DNA of 8,450 bases from Cloacimonetes bacterium UBA3900 (lineage in GTDB: Bacteria > Cloacimonadota > Cloacimonadia > Cloacimonadales > Cloacimonadaceae). Below the pieces are notes generated by a model. That model was not told the origin of the DNA. It ran no database searches and saw only the letters and a list, made by a program, of their open reading frames with translations. The position numbers and the translations under genes were made by a program. The stretch is from positions 9,251 to 17,700 of the forward strand of contig DGFM01000051.1 of the NCBI GenBank assembly GCA_002391675.1. Reading direction: 5' to 3'. Positions 1 to 6,348 of this stretch are shown here, piece after piece (the stretch's first letter is position 1; every line of letters begins with the position of its first letter).

Positions 1-194
1 ACAGCGGCTGCCTCTTCCAACACGGATGTGAGGTAGTTTACCGCCATATCATATTGGCCGAAATTGCTACGCTTGACGCTTCCTTCTTTGAGGCCTTTGT
101 GTTTGGCCAAAAGGGGAAGGTACCAGTTGTCTTCGAGGTCACGCAAGAAGGTATTGCGTAGCTGTTTGGGCATATCAAAGCCATACTTTTTCAT
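1..194 (-). CDS. Unrecognised protein, N-terminal 64 codons only (cut by window edge)
   Basis: An open frame begins at an ATG (complement of 192-194) and runs off the left edge without a stop. The visible protein starts MKKYGFDMPKQLRNTF and continues through DLEDNWYLPLLAKHKG to VLEEAAA at the edge. It is polar and probably helical, with no signal peptide or membrane segment. The start is well supported: AAGGAG lies 7 nt upstream (202-207), and that sequence is fused to the TAA stop of the amidohydrolase gene, which ends 11 nt before this ATG. This places the gene in the same operon as the amino-acid genes upstream. I do not recognise the family from this fragment and assign no function. That it is a real gene is fairly certain from the ribosome site, operon position and intact frame. 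Confidence 0.8.
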   Translation of the reverse strand, partial: MKKYGFDMPKQLRNTFLRDLEDNWYLPLLAKHKGLKEGSVKRSNFGQYDMAVNYLTSVLEEAAA

Positions 195-201
195 TGTTTC
201 A

Positions 202-208
202 CTCCTTA
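202..208 (-). promoter_or_regulatory. Ribosome binding site fused to a stop codon (TAAGGAG)
   Basis: Read on the minus strand, the TAA stop of the amidohydrolase gene (206-208) runs directly into GGAG, giving TAAGGAG followed by 7 nt and an ATG at 194. A ribosome terminating on the upstream gene sits on the next gene's Shine-Dalgarno sequence, which suggests translational coupling. It also fixes the start of the partial gene at the left edge. Confidence 0.75.
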
Positions 209-1789
209 GTAAGTGTTTATTTTGTTATGTATTATCTTTCCATCTATCATAGTTAAATATGAGCGTTGTGCAAGCCAGAATTCCGGTGGCTGATTGCGCC
301 AATCGTCGATGACGCAGATGTCTGCCTCTTTGCCCGGCTCCAGAGAGCCTCTCAGGTGTTGGCTAAAGGACAGCTGAGCCGCACCCAGCGTGTAGGCACG
401 AAGTGCATCAAAAGGCTCTATCATCTGTCCGGGCGTCCAGGATTCGGCATGGGGATCGTTGTGCAGCTTGCGTTGTGTAGCTGCGTAGATGCCCGCAAAG
501 GGGTTGATGGTCTCGATTGGTGCATCAGAGCCGAAGGCGAGTGGATTGCCCACCGCTATCATATCTTTAAAACGATAAGCCTGATGTTGGATGTCTTGCC
601 AATAATTCTGGATCATAGTGATGTCATTTGCCAGGTGAACCGGCTGCACGCTGAGGGCGATAGAGCTATCTTTCAGTTCGTCAAGGTCTTGATCGCTGAT
701 GCATTGCAGGTGTTCGATGCGATGTCGGAGTTGGGGGGCTTGATGTCTTTTTAAGACCTTGATCACGGTGTGGACAGCCCTGTCTCCAATGGCGTGAACC
801 GTGCTGGAGATGCCGGCCTTTGCGGCCTTTGCCACGATCTCGTCCAGCTCCGCTTCGCTATGACGCAGGATGCCTGTGTTGCCATCCGAATTGGAATAGG
901 GCGCAAACATAGCAGCAGTCTGTGAGCCTAAGGCTCCATCGGCAAAGAGTTTAACGCCTCCGATGGTGAAGGCGCTTTGATCTTGGTGGGTTCTGATGCC
1001 TTTTGCTATCATCTCATCCAGAATATCCAGTGGGAAGTGCCACACGCATTTGAAGTTAGCGCCATTTATCAGCGCGGTTTGCAAGGCTTCAGCTGCATTG
1101 CTGCCCTCCATGGAGTGGAATGAGCCAATGCCCAACGCAGCAAGCTCTTGCAGCTCATTCTTCAGGGCAGTTTGCACCAGAACGGGATTTGCCGGCGTAT
1201 AAAACTTCTCGATGTGCAGGGTGGCATCTTCATAGATGATACCTGTGGCCAGGCCTTTATCATCCAGTTTGACCAGTTGCTTCATCGAGGCGTCCGGCTG
1301 CAGCAGCCCGGATATCTTTAATGCCAAGGTATTGCACCACTTGGCGTGGTAATCTTTGCTAAAGAGGGCTACGGGCACATCCGGGAAAAGCTCATCCAAA
1401 AGCTGTCGATTCAGGGCTTGTGGTTCGTCTATAACGTTTACATCCCAGCCATCTCCCAGTATCCAATCAGGCAGGATTGGGTTGGCTTTGCGGTAGTTAT
1501 GAGCCGCTTCCCTGATGGCCTTGATGCTGGTGAGGTCTCTAAGTTTGAGCTGGAATCTTCCTTTGGCGAGTTCCACGATATGCGTGTGAGCATCGCAGAG
1601 TGCAGGCAGAGCCACTTTCCCCTGTAGGTCTATGATCTCAGGACTACTTTTGGCGGCGAACTTACAATCTGCCAAAGAACCCAAAGCCTTGATCAACCCA
1701 GCCTCGACGAGGATGGAATCCACACTTTCGAAGTTGCGGCTATTGCCAGCCATACTGAGGATGTGGGCATTAGTGAGGATACAGCTCAT
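206..1789 (-). CDS. YtcJ-like metal-dependent amidohydrolase (Amidohydrolase 3 family)
   Basis: A 527-residue member of the amidohydrolase superfamily, predicted to hydrolyse an amide, ester or related bond with metal ions held in a TIM barrel. It has no signal peptide, so it is probably cytoplasmic. Metal-site landmarks are in order: HTH at residues 68-70 after a beta-sandwich N-terminus, a KDYHAKW segment near 145-151, His225 in SFHSMEG, Lys280 in GVKLFADG, His332 in VHAIGDRA, His356/His360 in RHRIEH, and Asp422 in GSDAPIE. The C-terminus (LEPGKEADICVID) closes the sandwich domain. I start at the ATG at 1789 rather than the longer frame beginning at 1837: it has GAGG 9 nt upstream (1799-1802), and MSCILTNAHIL looks like a normal family start. 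The gene overlaps the 3' end of the aminotransferase gene by 20 nt. YtcJ-type enzymes are poorly characterised, so the substrate cannot be read from sequence. Position after dapD and an aminotransferase hints at an N-acyl amino acid, which is inference. Confidence 0.92.
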   Translation of the reverse strand: MSCILTNAHILSMAGNSRNFESVDSILVEAGLIKALGSLADCKFAAKSSPEIIDLQGKVALPALCDAHTHIVELAKGRFQLKLRDLTSIKAIREAAHNYRKANPILPDWILGDGWDVNVIDEPQALNRQLLDELFPDVPVALFSKDYHAKWCNTLALKISGLLQPDASMKQLVKLDDKGLATGIIYEDATLHIEKFYTPANPVLVQTALKNELQELAALGIGSFHSMEGSNAAEALQTALINGANFKCVWHFPLDILDEMIAKGIRTHQDQSAFTIGGVKLFADGALGSQTAAMFAPYSNSDGNTGILRHSEAELDEIVAKAAKAGISSTVHAIGDRAVHTVIKVLKRHQAPQLRHRIEHLQCISDQDLDELKDSSIALSVQPVHLANDITMIQNYWQDIQHQAYRFKDMIAVGNPLAFGSDAPIETINPFAGIYAATQRKLHNDPHAESWTPGQMIEPFDALRAYTLGAAQLSFSQHLRGSLEPGKEADICVIDDWRNQPPEFWLAQRSYLTMIDGKIIHNKINTY

Positions 1790-2900
1790 TTGTGATAACC
1801 TCGAGTGCAGGGATAAGTTGTTCAGGGTCAAGCGCATAATTGATCCTCAACATCTGGGCGGTGTTGGTTCCAAATGCAGACCCCGGTGTGGTGATAACCT
1901 GCATGGAAGCAAGATGTTGAGCCAGCTCCACGTCGTCTCTATCACAACGAAGCATGATGTAAGGCGTGGCATCCGGGATGTGCAGTGCATCGGCGGGCCA
2001 ATTTGCCTTGAGGAAGGCCATGGCAGCGCCGCGTGATTGCAAAAGCTGGAGGAAGATCTGATCGGTAGCTGCTTTTCCACCTGAACCCAAGGCATAGACA
2101 GCCAATCTCTGAGCCAGATCCGGGGCGCAGGTAGAGACGTATTGCTTGGCTTTTGTGAGGGTGGCGACGAGCTTTTCCGGCACTACAACCCAACCCAGGC
2201 GGAAGCCGCTCATGCAGTGAGTTTTGGAGAGACTGCCGATGGTAAACAGGTTTTCCACACGTCCTGAAAGTGAGGCAGGGCTGCCGGCAAAGCAGAGGCC
2301 TCTATAGGTTTCGTCCACGATGACAGCGAGATTGGAATTGCTGCAGATTCCTTCCAAGGACTCGGCATCTTCATCTCTGAGGAAGAAGCCGCTGGGATTA
2401 TTGGGCGAGCTCAAAACAAAAGCTTTCACACCCTTTTCCAGGATGTGACGATGTCTTTCCCAATCCACACTGCGCAGGTCTTTACTTATAGGGATGCGCA
2501 CTATCTCTGCACCCAAAAGCTGCAGGATGCTGATGTAAGCCGGATAATCCGGTTCCAGGACTGCTACCGCATCACCCGGATTGATGAGCGAAAACAGGCT
2601 CAAAAAGATGGCTTCTTGAGCTCCGTTGGTCACGATGATTTGTTCCTGCGAAGTGTTTGTATACAAGGCAGCGACTTGCTCTCTCAATTCCATCAAACCG
2701 GCATTGGGAGTGTAGCGCGGCGTATATTCATCCAGGAGTCTTTTCGCTTCGTCTCTGAGGTTGGAAGGCAGCTCATAGCTCAGCTCGCCCAAAGCCAGAT
2801 TTATAGCACCCGGGGCGGCAGAAGATATGATCCTGCGCATCAGGGAAAGCTCAACGCTCTCAAAGCGAGAAGCTTCATTCAAAGATATGTCTGAGCTCAT
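1770..2900 (-). CDS. Class I/II PLP aminotransferase, candidate DapC
   Basis: A 376-residue fold-type I PLP-dependent aminotransferase, probably cytoplasmic. Landmarks are NGAQEAI (92-98, cofactor phosphate region), Tyr119 in EPDYPAY, SSPNNPSG (164-171) with the Asn that contacts PLP, DETYRG (196-201) with Asp196 for the pyridine nitrogen, SLSKTHCMSGFRLGW (223-237) with Schiff-base Lys226, and LRINYA (351-356) with Arg352 as the substrate-carboxylate arginine. Length and motifs are normal for the family and nothing is missing. It overlaps the end of dapD by 26 nt, and the ATG at 2900 lacks a well-spaced Shine-Dalgarno sequence (GGAAG directly abuts it), so it probably depends on coupling to dapD translation. 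Because DapD makes N-succinyl-2-amino-6-ketopimelate, whose next step is a glutamate-dependent transamination, this enzyme is a good DapC candidate. Specificity cannot be proved from motifs, and another amino or keto acid is possible. Confidence 0.92.
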   Translation of the reverse strand: MSSDISLNEASRFESVELSLMRRIISSAAPGAINLALGELSYELPSNLRDEAKRLLDEYTPRYTPNAGLMELREQVAALYTNTSQEQIIVTNGAQEAIFLSLFSLINPGDAVAVLEPDYPAYISILQLLGAEIVRIPISKDLRSVDWERHRHILEKGVKAFVLSSPNNPSGFFLRDEDAESLEGICSNSNLAVIVDETYRGLCFAGSPASLSGRVENLFTIGSLSKTHCMSGFRLGWVVVPEKLVATLTKAKQYVSTCAPDLAQRLAVYALGSGGKAATDQIFLQLLQSRGAAMAFLKANWPADALHIPDATPYIMLRCDRDDVELAQHLASMQVITTPGSAFGTNTAQMLRINYALDPEQLIPALEVITNELYPH

Positions 2901-3699
2901 CTTCCAGTCGCAGGCCTTGATCGGTCTTGGCGTCTCTATACTTCACGATGATGGGGCAGTAGATGTGAAAATCCGGATTTTGCCTGCTTTTACGGCTACC
3001 GGGCACCACCACGGCACCGGGCGGGATGGTGTAAGAGCCGTGCGGATCCATCTCCAAAAAGCGGTTTTGAGTGAGATCGAAGACGGGTGTGGAGGCGGTA
3101 AGTATTGTTCCGGATGCGATTACAGCTGCTTTGGACACCATCACGCCCTCATAGATTCCGGTATTGCCGCCTACAAAAGCGTCGTCTTCAATCACTACGG
3201 GACGTGATCCTATGGGTTCCAAAACACCGCCAATCATTGCTCCTGCAGAGAGATGCACGTTTGCACCTATCTGAGCGCAGGAGCCCACCAAGGCGTGTGA
3301 ATCTATCAAGCTGCCGGAGCCCACCCAAGCTCCGATATTGATGTAAGCGGGAGGCATAATCGTAACCCCCGGAGCGAGATAGCAGCCGGTTCTGGCAGAA
3401 GTGCCGCCGGGTACGACACGCACCTGATCTGAGAGCGAAAAACGCTTTTCCGGCAAGGTGTCCTTATCGTAGAATTCTTTGTGTGAGCTGTGCGGCATCC
3501 TGGCAAGTTTGCCCATTCTGAAGCCGATTAAGATGCCCTGTTTCACCCAGGCATTGGTGACCCAGCCCTCATCTGAGGGCTCGCAAGCGCGGATTCTGCC
3601 TTGGTTTAGGCCGGCGACGAAGCTATCAAACAGCGCTCTGTCTTCAGGCGTAAAATCTTTGGCGCCTTGCTGATAAAGAGAGATGATCTTATCTTTCAT
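2875..3699 (-). CDS. dapD: 2,3,4,5-tetrahydropyridine-2,6-dicarboxylate N-succinyltransferase
   Basis: DapD transfers succinyl from succinyl-CoA to tetrahydrodipicolinate, committing the intermediate to the succinylase branch of diaminopimelate and lysine synthesis. At 274 residues it matches the usual family length. Residues 1 to about 90 form the N-terminal helical domain. From about 95 to 235 there are left-handed beta-helix hexapeptide repeats, with the family signatures VRVVPGG (93-99), DSHALVGSCAQIG (133-145), NVHLSAGAMIGGVLEP (147-162), EDDAFVGGNTGIYEG (171-185) and PPGAVVVPGSR (226-236). A short C-terminal tail (CPIIVKYRDAKT) follows, as in other DapDs. The ATG at 3699 has AAGGG 8 nt upstream, fused to the TAA stop of the C-S lyase gene (TAAGGG), and the genes are 11 nt apart. 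The style differs from the E. coli enzyme in the TPVFDL region and resembles FCB-type DapDs. The active enzyme is known as a homotrimer in the cytoplasm. Confidence 0.97.
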   Translation of the reverse strand: MKDKIISLYQQGAKDFTPEDRALFDSFVAGLNQGRIRACEPSDEGWVTNAWVKQGILIGFRMGKLARMPHSSHKEFYDKDTLPEKRFSLSDQVRVVPGGTSARTGCYLAPGVTIMPPAYINIGAWVGSGSLIDSHALVGSCAQIGANVHLSAGAMIGGVLEPIGSRPVVIEDDAFVGGNTGIYEGVMVSKAAVIASGTILTASTPVFDLTQNRFLEMDPHGSYTIPPGAVVVPGSRKSRQNPDFHIYCPIIVKYRDAKTDQGLRLEDELRHIFE

Positions 3700-3707
3700 G
3701 TTGATAA

Positions 3708-3713
3708 CCCTTA
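3708..3713 (-). promoter_or_regulatory. Ribosome binding site of dapD fused to upstream stop codon
   Basis: On the minus strand TAA (3711-3713), the stop of the C-S lyase gene, continues as GGG to give AAGGG, with 8 nt to the dapD ATG. The layout matches that at 202-208 and supports translational coupling of dapD to the gene before it. Confidence 0.6.
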
Positions 3714-4877
3714 ACGTGTCTTGATTGCGTAAGATATACGGCGCATCGCTTCTTCCAGATAGCTGCGCGGACAGGCAAAGTTGATCCTGCTAAATCCGGA
3801 ACCATCCACGCCAAACTTGCGTCCGGGGTCCAGAGCCACTCTGGCTTTATTTGTAAGAAAATCAAAGAGATCGTTGTCGTTCATATCCAGCGCAGAGAAG
3901 TCTATCCAGGAAAGGAAGCCGGCTTCCGGCAGGTTGACTTTCAGCATGGGGAGATGCTTATCTATATATGATTTGATGTACTTACGGTTGCCATCCAAGT
4001 ATTGGATCAGAGCCTCAAGCCAGGGCTCGGCGCAGGTGTAAGCAGCCTCCAGTGCACAGATGCCAAAGGTATTGCCCGTAAAGAGATGCAGGCTATTGTG
4101 GAGATCGTTTATCTTCTGACGCAGCTTGGGATTGGGCACAATGGCAATTGCGGTGGAAAAGCCGGCGATATTGAAGCTTTTGGAGGGTGAGATGCAGGTG
4201 ATGAGCACATCATCGTAGCTCTTCATGCTGCCCAAACCTCTGAACTGAAGGCCATCATAGACGATATCCGCGTGGATTTCATCGCTAAGGATAGGCACAT
4301 TATAGCGCTTGCACAGGTCGCCCATGAAGCTGAGCTCCTCCTCGGTAAACATACGCCCCACGGGATTGTGAGGATTGCAGAGGATGAAGAGTGATGCCTG
4401 GCGGATCTTGGCCTCAAAGTCTTTTTTATCAATGCGATAGTAGCCATTGTCATTGACCAGGGGATTGGTGAGCAGGCAGCGGTCGTGATCCTCCACAGCA
4501 CTGAAGAAAGGCCGATAAACGGGGGTTTGGATCAATATCTTATCCTTGGGCTTGGTGAGGGTAAGCACGGCCAGATTGATGGCGGGAACGACGCCCGGAG
4601 TGGTGATCATCCAGTCTTTTTCCACCTCCCAGCCATAGCGTCTGGAGGTCCATCCCTGCACCGCTTCAAAGAAGGAATCCGCCCTGAAATTGTAGCCAAA
4701 GATGCCATGTTCCAAGCGCTTTTGCAGCACTTCCTGGATGCAGGGCGCAGCGGGGAAGTCCATATCGGCCACCCAAAGGGAAATCAAATCGTCACGGCCA
4801 TAAAGCTGCGTGAGCGCATCATGCTTGAAGCAGCCCGTATTCTTGCGGTCTACTACTTTATCAAAGTCAAACTTCAT
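3711..4877 (-). CDS. patB: MalY/PatB-type PLP C-S lyase (cystathionine beta-lyase-like)
   Basis: A 388-residue fold-type I PLP enzyme of the MalY/PatB group. Characterised members cleave C-S bonds of cystathionine or cysteine conjugates, giving a thiol, pyruvate and ammonia; some also modulate regulators. Diagnostic segments are LWVADMDF (34-41), FGYNF (60-64), TTPGVVPAIN (92-101), QTPVYRPFF (117-125) with Tyr121, LCNPHNPVGR (166-175), SDEIHADIVY (198-207) with Asp199, SPSKSFNIAG (230-239) with Schiff-base Lys233, and SRINFACPR (363-371) with Arg364. The IHAD and SFNIAG forms separate it from ordinary aminotransferases. I use the ATG at 4877, because AGGAG lies 7 nt upstream; the frame extends to a TTG at 4898 with no ribosome site. 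The gene overlaps the small membrane-protein gene by 11 nt and precedes dapD by 11 nt. A role in methionine or cysteine metabolism is likely. An aminotransferase role is a less likely alternative. Confidence 0.93.
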   Translation of the reverse strand: MKFDFDKVVDRKNTGCFKHDALTQLYGRDDLISLWVADMDFPAAPCIQEVLQKRLEHGIFGYNFRADSFFEAVQGWTSRRYGWEVEKDWMITTPGVVPAINLAVLTLTKPKDKILIQTPVYRPFFSAVEDHDRCLLTNPLVNDNGYYRIDKKDFEAKIRQASLFILCNPHNPVGRMFTEEELSFMGDLCKRYNVPILSDEIHADIVYDGLQFRGLGSMKSYDDVLITCISPSKSFNIAGFSTAIAIVPNPKLRQKINDLHNSLHLFTGNTFGICALEAAYTCAEPWLEALIQYLDGNRKYIKSYIDKHLPMLKVNLPEAGFLSWIDFSALDMNDNDLFDFLTNKARVALDPGRKFGVDGSGFSRINFACPRSYLEEAMRRISYAIKTR

Positions 4878-5412
4878 TTTCAGTCTCCTGTTTTCCAAAG
4901 GTTAATTCTCTGAGTACATCTATCATTTTTTTGAGTTCGTCGTTCATGCCTATATGTGGTGCGAGATCAGCGATATTGAAGAGGATTTCTATCATTCTGG
5001 GGAATGATGCAGCCGTTTTATAAACCTGTCTCTTCCCTTTGAGATCTACATATCCGATGTACACATAGTAGGTTATGCGCTTTTCCAGCACTACGGATTT
5101 GGTGTTTTCCCAAGGAATGGGGATGCCTCTTTTGAGCACAAACCTCAGCCAGAGGCATTCGGGCGTGAAGATAACCTCGTTGAGGCTGGTCAAATGCCGA
5201 TACAGCGAGTCGATTCCGATGTAAAGGATTACCAGCAGCGTAACCTTGATAAAATTGGACGAATCCAGATTTACCCGGGTAAACATCAAGTTGAGCGCAG
5301 AGATGATGAGCACTGTGTTGATCGCAATGCCAAAGAGGCGCCGAAGCGGGTGCACTCTATAGCGAACGGGCATACTGTCTCTTACTACTCTAAGTCGCGG
5401 TGAAGTGTGCAT
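4867..5412 (-). CDS. Small membrane protein with two helices and a possible PH-like C-terminal domain
   Basis: A 181-residue protein not assigned to a named family. After a basic N-terminus (about 1-25, with RLRVVR and VRYRVHPLRR) it has two hydrophobic segments close together, about 27-44 (LFGIAINTVLIISALNL) and about 55-69 (IKVTLLVILYIGI), which suggests a hairpin anchor in the inner membrane. The rest (about 78-135) alternates beta-like stretches, including EVIFTPECLWLRF, IPIPWENTKSVVLEKR and YYVYIGYVDLKGKRQVY. The order 'element that fixes the reading surface, IPWENI-like turn, strand, strand' recalls bacterial PH-like domains found after paired membrane helices. A helical tail ends it. 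The ATG at 5412 is supported by GGGAGG 7 nt upstream (5420-5425). It overlaps the end of the PHP gene by 28 nt and the C-S lyase gene by 11 nt. The bPH comparison is from appearance only. Confidence 0.85.
   Translation of the reverse strand: MHTSPRLRVVRDSMPVRYRVHPLRRLFGIAINTVLIISALNLMFTRVNLDSSNFIKVTLLVILYIGIDSLYRHLTSLNEVIFTPECLWLRFVLKRGIPIPWENTKSVVLEKRITYYVYIGYVDLKGKRQVYKTAASFPRMIEILFNIADLAPHIGMNDELKKMIDVLRELTFGKQETENEV
4885..4889 (-). promoter_or_regulatory. Ribosome binding site deciding the C-S lyase start
   Basis: AGGAG on the minus strand lies 7 nt before the ATG at 4877 and inside the 3' end of the preceding gene. It favours that ATG over the in-frame TTG at 4898, which has no purine-rich sequence before it. 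Confidence 0.7.
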
Positions 5413-6275
5413 TTATATACCTCCCATAGTTCTTTTGCGGATGCCAATATCGCCTCGGTAACGGGCACGACGTCAATCAGGTTGTGACGATCATAATCGC
5501 CATGAAAATCGCTGCCGGCAGTCTGCAGAAGTCCATGCTTTTCAGCCTTTTGCACAAATTCCTGCACATCAGCGGCGCTGTGATCCGGATGCCAAACCTC
5601 GATGCCATCTACGCCCATTTCGATGAAAGTGTCGAGATAGCCAACGTCATAAAGCTTGCCCGGATGTGCGACTACAGACTTTCCTCCAGCTTGCTTGATC
5701 ACCTCCAAAACCTTGGGCACGCTCATTTCCGGTTTGCCCACATAAGCCGGTCTGTAGTTGCCGATGTATTTGTCGAAAGCCTCATTTTTGTTTGCACAAT
5801 AACCACGGGCCACCATGGCTTGGGCGATGTGAGGCCGCACGATCAGCTCCTGTTCACCGGCAAAGATGAGCACTTCATCCAGCTCCAAAGGCATACCCAG
5901 AGCTGTGAGTTTATCCACTATCTTTTGAGCACGCTCATGCCTGCCGACATGATAAAAATCTGTAAGTTTCTTCAACCCGGCATCGTGTATATCCAGTGAA
6001 TATGCCAAAATATGCACGTCATGGCCTTTATGGGTGGCACTGATCTCCAGGCCGGGCAAAACCTTGATCCCGGGGTCAGAAAGGTCGTGTTCCAAGTAGG
6101 CGTCCACAGTGTCGTGATCGGTGATCGAGATGAGGTCCAGGCCTATTTGCTTGGCCCGTTTTACCAGAGCACGCGGACTCATCGCTCCATCAGACGCCGT
6201 GGAGTGCAGATGTAAGTTGATCTTTTGAATTGAATTTATCTTTGTTCTTATCATAACTATTATTTCAATTGACAT
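5385..6275 (-). CDS. PHP-domain phosphoesterase (RNase AM/TrpH-like)
   Basis: A cytoplasmic metal-dependent phosphoesterase of 296 residues in the PHP family. Its layout resembles the group containing E. coli RNase AM (YciV/TrpH), a 5'-3' exoribonuclease, and nucleoside 3',5'-bisphosphate phosphatases. Metal-binding landmarks are complete: LHLHST (21-26, His22 and His24), Asp29, ITDHDT (51-56), PGLEIS (74-79, Glu77), HDVHILAY (85-92), RPHIAQAM (147-154), VVAHPGK (201-207), EVWHPDH (226-232) and GSDFHGD (254-260). The insertion between the second and third groups is typical of this subfamily. The start is uncertain: I use the ATG at 6275, but a TTG at 6278 and an ATG at 6254 are in frame, and none has a clear Shine-Dalgarno sequence. 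It appears to be the first gene of the leftward operon and is divergent from the methyltransferase. A nucleotide-salvage or RNA-turnover role is likely; the exact substrate is not visible. Confidence 0.93.
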   Translation of the reverse strand: MSIEIIVMIRTKINSIQKINLHLHSTASDGAMSPRALVKRAKQIGLDLISITDHDTVDAYLEHDLSDPGIKVLPGLEISATHKGHDVHILAYSLDIHDAGLKKLTDFYHVGRHERAQKIVDKLTALGMPLELDEVLIFAGEQELIVRPHIAQAMVARGYCANKNEAFDKYIGNYRPAYVGKPEMSVPKVLEVIKQAGGKSVVAHPGKLYDVGYLDTFIEMGVDGIEVWHPDHSAADVQEFVQKAEKHGLLQTAGSDFHGDYDRHNLIDVVPVTEAILASAKELWEVYKCTLHRDLE

Positions 6276-6298
6276 CAAACGGCAGGTGCATTTTTAGT
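6269..6298 (+). promoter_or_regulatory. Candidate promoter for the methyltransferase gene
   Basis: A perfect TTGACA (6269-6274) is followed after 18 nt by TTTAGT (6293-6298), which matches 4 of 6 of the sigma-70 -10 consensus. Transcription would begin near 6305, giving a leader of about 44 nt before the ATG at 6349. This would exclude the upstream in-frame ATG at 6301 as a start. The -35 element overlaps the first codons of the divergent PHP gene if that gene starts at 6275. The call rests on consensus similarity alone. Confidence 0.4.
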
Positions 6299-6336
6299 CA
6301 ATGGATATTTTGCAACTCGGCAAAGCGCCGAAAAAC

Positions 6337-6342
6337 AGGAGA
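6337..6342 (+). promoter_or_regulatory. Ribosome binding site of the methyltransferase
   Basis: AGGAGA with 6 nt to the ATG at 6349 is a near-ideal Shine-Dalgarno sequence. It decides between this start and the ATG at 6301, which has only a distant AGGTG. A short inverted repeat (TCGGC 6317-6321 with GCCGA 6327-6331) lies just upstream in the predicted leader. Confidence 0.75.
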
Positions 6343-6348
6343 AAAATC

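Noticed and set aside
266..754. Long plus-strand open frame (162 codons)
   Set aside because: It lies wholly opposite the conserved catalytic half of the amidohydrolase gene, has no ribosome site and no recognisable protein features; it is a shadow.
1790..1837. N-terminal extension of the amidohydrolase to a start at 1837
   Set aside because: It would add 16 residues lying inside the conserved 3' part of the aminotransferase gene, whereas the ATG at 1789 has a GAGG at good spacing and fits the family start.
1632..2036. Plus-strand open frame (134 codons) across the amidohydrolase/aminotransferase junction
   Set aside because: It is antisense to two clearly conserved genes and the translation looks random.
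2445..2894. Plus-strand open frame (149 codons)
   Set aside because: It is antisense to the aminotransferase, with no Shine-Dalgarno sequence and a cysteine- and arginine-rich random-looking product.
4485..4913. Plus-strand open frame (142 codons)
   Set aside because: It is antisense to the C-S lyase N-terminal half, whose family motifs fully account for this DNA.
6301..6348. Upstream ATG of the methyltransferase at 6301
   Set aside because: It lacks a properly spaced ribosome site and would lie before the predicted transcription start; AGGAGA points to the ATG at 6349.
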